Shown here: positions 1-4,880 of the stretch, one piece after another
Layout of the letters: the number at the start of each line of letters is the position of its first letter
Numbering within the stretch: the stretch's first letter is position 1
Assembly (NCBI GenBank): GCA_021323355.1
Contig: JAJONK010000262.1
Coordinates: forward strand, 1 to 5,626
Length of the DNA: 5,626 nucleotides
Reading direction: 5' to 3'
From: Deltaproteobacteria bacterium
GTDB taxonomy: Bacteria > Desulfobacterota > Binatia > UBA9968
Program-made: the position numbers and the translations under genes
The notes under the pieces: model-generated
Seen by the model: the letters and a program-made list of their open reading frames with translations, nothing else
Databases searched by the model: none
What the model was told of the DNA's origin: nothing

Positions 1-1919
1 CGCGGATGTCAAAGACATCTACGTCGGCACGCGCGTGAAGGACCAACCGGTCTTGGCTTACGATAAAGTTAGGATGGGCGGGGACGCGGTGGCGGCAGTG
101 GCGGCCGATAGTGAGGAGATCGCCGAAGAGGCGATTGGACTGATCGATGTTCAGTATGAAGATCTCCCTTACGTCGAAGATCCGGTCGAAGCGTTGAAAA
201 CTAGTGCCCCACTGATTCACGACGACCGTGGTAAATATAAAAACGCGCCGAAATTGCCGGAAGGTGTTTCCCCCCACAACCTGCAGTCCTATGTGTTGTG
301 GAAAAACGGCGACGTCGAAGCCGGTTTCCAGAAGGCCGCGCGAGTATTCGAGCATACTTTCCGCACACCGTTATCTCATCACGGTTATATCGAGCCCTGT
401 GCCTGCACGGTGCAGGTTCACGACGACGGTCGGGCCGAAGTGTGGGCGTCGAACAAGGGACCCTGGGGGTTGCGCGAACAGATGGCCGAAGACTTTGGCC
501 TGCAGAAGGAAAACATTAAAGTCCATATCGTTCACGTCGGCGGCGACTTCGGCGCTAAAGCATCGTTGATCGACGTCCCGGTGGCTTATTACCTGTCGAA
601 AGCGACCAAACAGCCGGTAAAGTTGGTTTTCGACTACACGGACGAGCTTCTTGCCGGCGGCCACCGCCATCCGGCGGTGCTTGCGCTGCGAACGGGAGTA
701 GATCAGGACGGACATTTTACGGCGATCAAAGCGACTATCCATTTTAGTGGCGGCGCTTACGGCTCGCAGAAAGCCAATCCTCAGGTGACCGTGCTCGGCG
801 GCCGGCGCCTGGCGAGCATGTATCGAGTGCCGGCGATTAGCTGCGAGACTTATTGCTCGTATACCAATCAGGTTCCTTGCACCCAGACGCGCACGCCGGG
901 CAGTCCGCAGGTTGTGTTCGCGTTCGAGTCGCAGGTAGACATCATCGCCAAGGAGATGGGCATCGATGCTCTCGAGTTGCGCCGAAGGAATATTCTACAG
1001 GACGGCGATGCCAATCCCATGGGTGAAAAGTGGACCGATATTCTCATTGACGCTGGAGGCCGATGGCAAGGTCAATATCCTCACCGGCGTGCCGGATGTC
1101 GGTCCCGGCTATTACACCGTCAGCCAGCAAATGGTTTGTGAAACGCTCGGGTTGCCGCCGGAGAAAGTTGGCGTGGTTTTCAAAGACACGGATAGCCTGC
1201 CTTTTGATCCCGGCACTGGCGGCAGCAAGCAAACGAATACTTCCGGTCACGCGGTCAATAAGTCCGCGCATGAGGTGCGCGAGAAATTAGTCGCCCTGGC
1301 GGCGCGGGAACTAGGTTGTCAGCCGGAGGAGATACGGCAGGAGGGTGGCAAGCTCTCGGCACCCAACAAGAAGTCGACGACAACGCAAAAGATGATTGAG
1401 CTGGCTGTCAAAGAAAACGGCGGCCCCGTCTTTCATCTGACCAATTTTGTCCCCAAGGATATGCCGAAGGTGACCGGCTTCGCCGCGCAAGTGGCTGAGG
1501 TGGAAGTTGATCCGAATACCGGCGGAGTGAGGGTTCTAAATTTGACCACCGCCCACGATACTGGCACGGTGCTCAATCATCTCACGCTCACCGGGCAGAT
1601 CGAAGGCGGAATCATTACCGGCCTCGGCTTTGCGTTGATGGAGGAGAACCCGATGATCGATGGCAAGATCGCCTCATTGACAATGGGCGAATCCAAGCTG
1701 CCATGTATTGCCGATGTGCCGCCGCTGAAAACCGTTCTGGTGGAAAGTTCGACCGGTCCGACACCGTTCGGCGGCAAAGCCATTGCCGAAAATCCTAACG
1801 TGCCGACCGCAGCGGCCATTGCCAATGCAGTGGCGGATGCCTGCGGCGCGCGGATCTTTGATCTGCCCTTGTCACCGGAAAAGATCTTCTGGGCATTGAA
1901 CGGAAAGATCAAGAGCTGA
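1..1919 (+). pseudogene. Broken molybdopterin-binding large subunit of a xanthine dehydrogenase/aldehyde oxidase family enzyme (CoxL/XdhA-like), 5' end outside the window
   Basis: In this family the large subunit binds the molybdenum cofactor and hydroxylates the substrate, passing electrons to FAD and 2Fe-2S subunits. The window enters in frame near the end of the a/b hammerhead domain (the stretch DQPVLAYDKVRMGGDAVAAV, 41-100). The first MoCo-binding region follows, with the GGDFGAK cofactor motif at 539-559 and the substrate-side loop RTPGSPQ at 890-910. Frame 2 reads well to KWTDI (about 1042). Family-like sequence then resumes in frame 3 at LTLEADGKVNILTG (about 1047) and runs to TGA 1917-1919, including KAIAENPNVPTA, whose Glu (codon 1788-1790) fits the conserved catalytic Glu. 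The linker normally found between these parts, several dozen residues, is missing and the frame changes, consistent with a deletion of 3n+2 bases. The loop lacks the Cys-containing AYxCSFR of form I CO dehydrogenase, so the substrate is unknown. An assembly error could also explain the break. Confidence 0.85.
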
Positions 1920-2441
1920 AATGGCGATCAGGTTGTTAGGACATCAAACCGCGTCCAGGTGAAAGTAGTGATTGCTTGTAGCAGCGCGGCCGGCGGAGCA
2001 CAAGCACCATATCGAGCCTATTCGTCAAGGCTTCGCGCTCGTCTGTTAATTGCGCAGCCTCGACTCGTTCTGAAGTTGAAGGAGAGTTGCTTAGATAAAC
2101 GCGGATTTCGCCCCGGTGCTTTTCTGATGAGTATCTTTCAGCTGGTTAGTCCCCTTGTTAGGGAGAGTTGCGGCGCAAAATTACGTAATTGATTATACTC
2201 AGGCGCTACCTGCGAGAGCTTGGCGACTAATAGGCTTCGTCCTGCTTCATGAGATCGGGCTGATTCTCTGCATGGATGAGATTGTTTAGAGGATCATAGA
2301 GGCGAGGCTTCGCTTGCGTACACGTCGTTGAACATTTTCGAATCAGATTCGCCTGTTGTGATTGGTAGTTTCCGACCCAAATGGAATTTCTCGAGCTAGA
2401 GAAGATTACGAAGGTGCTTCAAAATCGATGGCGAGGCAATT
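1920..2441. other. Gene-poor stretch with no intact gene
   Basis: No intact coding region can be supported here. A 77-codon plus-strand frame (1959-2192) begins with GTG, has no ribosome binding site and encodes a sequence without recognisable domains. No clear rho-independent terminator follows the stop at 1917-1919. The only structure I see is a set of minus-strand coding-like segments, listed separately, and a short direct repeat GGAGAGTTGC at 2081-2090 and 2162-2171. The stretch looks like eroded intergenic DNA. Confidence 0.5.
1936..2395 (-). pseudogene. Possible decayed minus-strand gene in four frame-shifted segments
   Basis: Read on the minus strand, four consecutive stretches give plausible protein text in alternating frames. 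Segment 1 is 2395-2294 (contains ESDSKMFNDVYASEAS). Segment 2 is 2304-2227 (contains RLYDPLNNLIHAENQPDLM). Segment 3 is 2236-2138 (contains LLVAKLSQVAPEYNQLRNF). Segment 4 is 2145-1936 (contains ERVEAAQLTDEREALTNRLD). Adjacent segments overlap by 8 to 11 bases, as expected if single-base indels split one former gene, and the charged, helix-friendly composition differs from random translation. There is no good start codon at the upstream end and I do not recognise a family. The third-position base composition that I could judge by eye is not decisive, so chance open frames remain a real alternative. The call is an inference only. Confidence 0.25.
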
Positions 2442-2675
2442 GTGGAATTCGAACATGATGGACATCACGTTCATCTCATCGAACTACCCACCAGCAGTGG
2501 CAGACGCTGGAAATTTAGCGTCGTAGTGTGCTGGGAAAGTGAAGGCATCAGGCGAATACGAGCTTTGAGCTGCATTGGGCGCGCCTTCGAGACGGCGCAT
2601 AATGCCAGGATGGAAGGCATCGAGTTCACCAAGAGATGGATCGACGAAGGAAAGCCGGCACCACATTATCCGTGA
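2442..2675 (+). CDS. Small hypothetical protein (77 aa, GTG start), possibly N-terminally truncated by a frameshift
   Basis: This is a short soluble protein with no signal peptide or membrane segment. It has a beta-rich N-terminal half (HHVHLIELP, then WKFSVVV) and a helical end (FETAHNARMEGIEFTKRWID). The pattern of strand-forming half, a W about 30 residues in, and a closing A-x3-G-x5-WIDEGKP resembles small single-domain uncharacterised proteins that end in a WID-x-GK motif. I recognise the style but cannot name the family with certainty. The GTG start has a fair ribosome binding site (GAGG at 2433-2436, 5 bases upstream). Family-like text (KIDGEAIVEFEHDG) continues in frame upstream of the GTG, however, and ATG 2381 in the frame before would join it if one A were removed from the A-run at 2421-2424. 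The gene may therefore be a longer protein of about 97 residues carrying a one-base insertion. It has no clear partner gene. Confidence 0.5.
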   Translation: MEFEHDGHHVHLIELPTSSGRRWKFSVVVCWESEGIRRIRALSCIGRAFETAHNARMEGIEFTKRWIDEGKPAPHYP

Positions 2676-2678
2676 TTT

Positions 2679-2700
2679 CTATGGCGTTCAGGTTCCATAG
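2679..2700. repeat. Small perfect inverted repeat (hairpin) after the hypothetical gene
   Basis: CTATGG at 2679-2684 is mirrored by CCATAG at 2695-2700 across a 10-base spacer, starting 3 bases after the stop codon of the small hypothetical gene. No T-run follows, so it is not a typical intrinsic terminator. It could be a weak stabilising 3' hairpin or chance. Confidence 0.3.
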
Positions 2701-2870
2701 CAGCGCGATATTCCGAGCGGCGCCGGTTTCGGCAGCCTGGGTCAAATGACAACCTTTAGAAGCCCGACCACCGGTAGTAAATAGCGCCGCGCGCGGCCAA
2801 AACCAAATCCATGAATAGATGTCGCCTTCTGCGCCCTTCAATCGGTACTTAGTTCTTAATAGGTATTTCT

Positions 2871-2874
2871 GGAG
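2871..2874 (+). promoter_or_regulatory. Ribosome binding site for the short leader ORF ahead of mutT
   Basis: GGAG lies 6 bases upstream of ATG 2881, an ideal spacing. It is the best Shine-Dalgarno match near the start of the mutT region. It serves the 14-residue ORF and not mutT itself, whose ATG at 2931 has no comparable site. Confidence 0.5.
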
Positions 2875-2880
2875 CACAAG

Positions 2881-2925
2881 ATGATCACTGAGGCCGTGAT
2901 AGTTTCTCAGCGACCGTGTGCCTGA
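2881..2925 (+). CDS. Candidate 14-residue leader peptide preceding mutT
   Basis: This ORF reads MITEAVIVSQRPCA and then stops at TGA 2923-2925. It has a well-placed GGAG site, whereas the following mutT start at 2931, five bases after its stop, has none. Such an arrangement can couple translation of a downstream gene to that of a short leader. The peptide shows no run of one regulatory amino acid as in attenuators, and no terminator/antiterminator pair is evident. It could equally be a chance ORF or the eroded start of an older, longer gene. The assignment rests on position and the ribosome binding site alone. Confidence 0.35.
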   Translation: MITEAVIVSQRPCA

Positions 2926-2930
2926 CCAAG

Positions 2931-3341
2931 ATGAACAGCGTCGAAGTTGTCGCCGGTTTGATCGTTCAAGAAGGGCTGTTGCTCGTTTGCCAGCGTAAGG
3001 AGGAGGGAACTTTCCCCCTCAAGTGGGAATTTCCCGGTGGCAAAGTGGAAAGTGACGAGGGGCACGAGGATGCCTTATGCCGCGAGTTGGTGGAAGAACT
3101 CGGTATTAGAGCCGATAAGCTGAGTGAAATCTTCAGACACACGCACAAGTATTCGGATGCGTTCGTGGTCAATCTTAGATTCTATCGGGTTCATAGTTTC
3201 ACCGGTGTGTTAAGAAATCGCGCGTTCCAGAATCTAGCCTGGGCCGGGATCGACAAGCTCGCTACGTTCGATTTCCTCGACGGAGACTTGCCGCTCGTAA
3301 ATCTGTTACTATCTGCTTCGGGCCGAGAATTACTTGCGTGA
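2931..3341 (+). CDS. mutT: MutT-type Nudix hydrolase (8-oxo-dGTP diphosphatase or related (d)NTP pyrophosphohydrolase)
   Basis: The 136-residue protein is the normal size for MutT. Enzymes of this type hydrolyse oxidised nucleoside triphosphates such as 8-oxo-dGTP to the monophosphate, cleaning the cytoplasmic nucleotide pool and preventing A:T to C:G mutations. The Nudix box GX5EX7REUXEEXGU is complete, with G37, E43, R51, E52, E55, E56, G58 and I59, and it is preceded by the MutT-like KWEFPGGK (31-38). The start VEVVAGLIVQEGLLLVCQR and the C-terminal AWAGIDKLATFDFLDGD also fit the MutT/CTP-pyrophosphohydrolase group. I chose ATG 2931 over GTG 2916 because family members begin just before the VEVVAG strand and because GTG 2916 would overlap the leader ORF. 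Neither start has a strong ribosome binding site. Exact substrate choice among 8-oxo-dGTP, CTP and others is not readable from sequence. Confidence 0.92.
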   Translation: MNSVEVVAGLIVQEGLLLVCQRKEEGTFPLKWEFPGGKVESDEGHEDALCRELVEELGIRADKLSEIFRHTHKYSDAFVVNLRFYRVHSFTGVLRNRAFQNLAWAGIDKLATFDFLDGDLPLVNLLLSASGRELLA

Positions 3342-3389
3342 TATCGCGGCTGTCGTCGATTCCAAGTGGAGTCACGTTGACCTAGAGAT

Positions 3390-3418
3390 TTGACAGATGC
3401 GCAGCCCATCAGTATTCT
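3390..3418 (+). promoter_or_regulatory. Probable sigma70 promoter of the lytic transglycosylase-pgsA operon
   Basis: A perfect -35 TTGACA (3390-3395) is followed, after the ideal 17-base spacer, by a -10 TATTCT (3413-3418; four of six consensus bases). Transcription would start near 3425, giving a leader of about 18 bases before ATG 3443. It lies wholly in the 101-base gap between mutT and the transglycosylase, so these two genes need not share a transcript. Confidence 0.65.
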
Positions 3419-3442
3419 AGCCACACTTTTTCCACTGCAGCT

Positions 3443-4051
3443 ATGACAAAAACGGCTTTAATTGGGTTTTTTTTCCTACTTTATCAGTTGTCCGCCGTGG
3501 CCACGGCTCTGGCGGATGTCTATGTGCATAAAGATAAACAAGGAGTCTTAACCTTCACCAACGTCCCTAATCACAGCGGTTTCCGCCGGGTGATTCGTGA
3601 GTCAATCTCACCATTGAGGGGGCAGACTTATACGTCCAACTTCGAGGATTTCATCATCTCCGCATCGACTCGCCATAGCATCGACCCAGATTTGATTCGC
3701 GCTGTGATCAAAACGGAGTCGGATTTCAATTCAAACGCGCGCTCTTCTAAAGGAGCAATGGGATTGATGCAGCTGATGCCCGATACAGCTAGGCAACACA
3801 ATGTTTTCGATGCATACAATCCGCTTGAGAACATCGAGGGCGGTGTACGACACCTTCGGTTGTTGCTCAGTCGTTACCGCGGAAATCTGGAACTGAGTCT
3901 CGCGGCCTATAACGCCGGAATTAACGCTGTTGAAAGACATGGAGGTATTCCTCCGTATGCCGAAACTCGCCAATACGTGCGACGCGTCCTGCATTTTTAC
4001 GACGGCTACCGCGAAACCGGGTTGCAGAACGTCCGGCAGGTGCAGCAATAA
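3443..4051 (+). CDS. Secreted lytic transglycosylase with N-terminal DUF4124-like segment and SLT domain
   Basis: Lytic transglycosylases cleave the MurNAc-GlcNAc bond of peptidoglycan to 1,6-anhydro products and act in the periplasm. The 202-residue protein has a signal peptide (1-24, hydrophobic core IGFFFLLYQL, likely cut after ALA). A short DUF4124-like segment (DVYVHKDKQGVLTFTNVP, 25-42) comes next. The SLT/lysozyme-like domain (about 67-187) has the catalytic Glu92 in KTESDF, the GLMQLMP motif (107-113), AAYNAG (154-159) and the closing PYAETRQYV (171-179), so the active site is complete. No lipobox Cys is seen, so it is probably soluble or ionically held and not a lipoprotein. ATG 3443 is chosen because it gives the complete signal peptide; the ribosome binding site is poor. 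pgsA follows after 36 bases in the same direction, suggesting co-transcription of two envelope genes. The specific role (growth, secretion-system assembly, recycling) cannot be told. Confidence 0.93.
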   Translation: MTKTALIGFFFLLYQLSAVATALADVYVHKDKQGVLTFTNVPNHSGFRRVIRESISPLRGQTYTSNFEDFIISASTRHSIDPDLIRAVIKTESDFNSNARSSKGAMGLMQLMPDTARQHNVFDAYNPLENIEGGVRHLRLLLSRYRGNLELSLAAYNAGINAVERHGGIPPYAETRQYVRRVLHFYDGYRETGLQNVRQVQQ

Positions 4052-4087
4052 CGCTGCCTTGCACAAACCGTCCTCATTGAGCTTCAC

Positions 4088-4663
4088 GTGGTTTGGACGT
4101 TTCCCAACTTTCTAAGTCTCATCCGAATTCTAATCATCCCGCTACTCGTTTATTTGCTGACGCTGACAGACCGCACTTCGAGCCTGATCGCTGCAGTCCT
4201 GTACTTACTGGCTTCGGTAACCGATTACTTCGACGGCTATCTGGCACGCCGCTATAAGAGCGTCTCCGATGTCGGCAAAATCCTCGATCCGCTCGCAGAT
4301 AAGCTGATGGTGGCTTCGGCTCTGATCATGCTCGCAGCCATGGACCGTCCGGGCGAGCCGAGTGTGCCCGCCTGGCTCGTGGTCATAATTATTGCCAGGG
4401 AAACCGCTGTCACGATTATTCGCGGTATTGCTTTGACTGAAGGAATCGTCATGCATGCCGAGGCGCTCGGTAAGTACAAATTTATTTTACAGTCTTTCGC
4501 GGTGGTGGGTCTTTTGGTGCACTACGTTTATTGGGGTGTGGATTTTTATACGGCGGGAATTTATTTTCTAACGCTGGCGGCTGTGCTCGCGTTATGGTCG
4601 GGCGTCAATTATCACGTGCAGTTTTTCCGCCTTCGACAGTCTCGCGTCTCCGCGCATGGCTGA
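4088..4663 (+). CDS. pgsA: CDP-diacylglycerol-glycerol-3-phosphate 3-phosphatidyltransferase (phosphatidylglycerol-phosphate synthase)
   Basis: PgsA transfers the phosphatidyl group of CDP-diacylglycerol to glycerol-3-phosphate in the inner membrane, the committed step to phosphatidylglycerol and cardiolipin. At 191 residues the protein has the usual family length. The CDP-alcohol phosphotransferase signature DGx2ARx8Gx3Dx3D is complete: D49, G50, A53, R54, G63, D67 and D71, with the extra D46 just before. Hydrophobic segments lie at about 11-26, 32-47, 73-86, 95-113, 133-149 and 153-171, as expected for this multi-pass family. The N-terminal FPNFLSLIRILIIPLLV is typical of PgsA. The start is GTG 4088; no ATG lies between the upstream stop and the conserved N-terminus, and the ribosome binding site (GAG at 4079-4081) is weak, in keeping with translation coupled to the gene before. 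Its downstream tRNA-Gly neighbour matches the E. coli order and supports the symbol. Confidence 0.95.
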   Translation: MVWTFPNFLSLIRILIIPLLVYLLTLTDRTSSLIAAVLYLLASVTDYFDGYLARRYKSVSDVGKILDPLADKLMVASALIMLAAMDRPGEPSVPAWLVVIIIARETAVTIIRGIALTEGIVMHAEALGKYKFILQSFAVVGLLVHYVYWGVDFYTAGIYFLTLAAVLALWSGVNYHVQFFRLRQSRVSAHG

Positions 4664-4706
4664 TCTAAATTGACAATATCTCTGGCTTCGTATAATTTTT
4701 AGATCA
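4661..4706. repeat. Perfect 9-base inverted repeat bracketing the tRNA-Gly promoter
   Basis: TGATCTAAA (4661-4669) is the exact reverse complement of TTTAGATCA (4698-4706). The 28-base spacer holds both promoter hexamers. The left arm includes the pgsA stop codon TGA and the right arm covers the likely transcription start. It could be an operator, a 3' hairpin of the pgsA mRNA, or coincidence; a 9-base pair at this spacing is expected about once by chance in a window of this size. Confidence 0.45.
4670..4696 (+). promoter_or_regulatory. Promoter of tRNA-Gly with consensus -35 and -10 hexamers
   Basis: TTGACA (4670-4675) and TATAAT (4691-4696) both match the sigma70 consensus perfectly. The spacer is 15 bases, two fewer than the optimum of 17, which should lower activity or make it sensitive to supercoiling. 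Initiation about 7 bases after the -10 would leave a leader of only about 5 bases before the mature tRNA 5' end. The promoter lies directly after the pgsA stop codon, so the tRNA has its own transcription start and need not rely on read-through. Confidence 0.75.
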
Positions 4707-4707
4707 T

Positions 4708-4784
4708 GCGGGTGTAGCTCAGTTGGCTAGAGCGTATGCTTGCCAAGCATAAGGTCGGGAGTTCGACCCTCCTCACCCGCTCCA
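4708..4784 (+). tRNA. tRNA-Gly (anticodon GCC)
   Basis: The full cloverleaf can be drawn. The acceptor stem GCGGGTG (4708-4714) pairs with CACCCGC (4774-4780) over 7 base pairs. The D stem is GCTC/GAGC. The anticodon stem TATGC/GCATA holds the loop TTGCCAA, whose GCC anticodon is at 4742-4744. The variable loop AGGTC has 5 bases, and the T stem GGGAG/CTCCT encloses the loop TTCGACC. The discriminator base is T (4781), as usual for bacterial tRNA-Gly, and the CCA end is encoded (4782-4784). It reads GGC and GGU codons. It lies 44 bases after pgsA with its own promoter and terminator, so it is a single-tRNA transcription unit. Confidence 0.97.
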
Positions 4785-4789
4785 TCTTT

Positions 4790-4819
4790 AAGCCCTTGAG
4801 AAATCGAGGGCTTTTTTTT
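4790..4819 (+). terminator. Rho-independent terminator of the tRNA-Gly unit
   Basis: AAGCCCT (4790-4796) pairs with AGGGCTT (4807-4813). Two inner pairs (T:G and G:C) extend the stem to 9 pairs around the loop AGAAAT, and a run of eight T bases (4812-4819) follows. It begins 5 bases after the CCA end and closes the tRNA transcript before the transporter gene. Confidence 0.93.
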
Positions 4820-4880
4820 GGTGGCTAGCTCGGCTAAAGCTGCCAAAGCTAGGCTTTCCATTCTTCGGCCTCATCCATCT

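Noticed and set aside
890..910. True form I CO dehydrogenase large subunit
   Set aside because: The active-site loop reads RTPGSPQ and lacks the Cys-containing AYxCSFR motif expected for aerobic form I CO dehydrogenase.
966..1919. A separate 317-codon gene starting at ATG 966
   Set aside because: The first 27 or so residues are an out-of-frame reading of the upstream half; family-like sequence begins only near 1047. It is the second half of the broken CoxL/XdhA-like gene.
1959..2192. A 77-codon plus-strand frame with GTG start
   Set aside because: No ribosome binding site, no recognisable motif, and the opposite strand reads more like protein.
2626..2877. An 83-codon minus-strand frame with GTG start
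   Set aside because: No family recognised, no supporting ribosome binding site found, and its 3' end lies antisense to the better supported small gene at 2442-2675.
4042..4057. GCAGC/GCTGC hairpin across the transglycosylase stop codon as a terminator
   Set aside because: Only 5 base pairs and no T-run follows; pgsA begins 31 bases later in the same direction, so termination here is unlikely.
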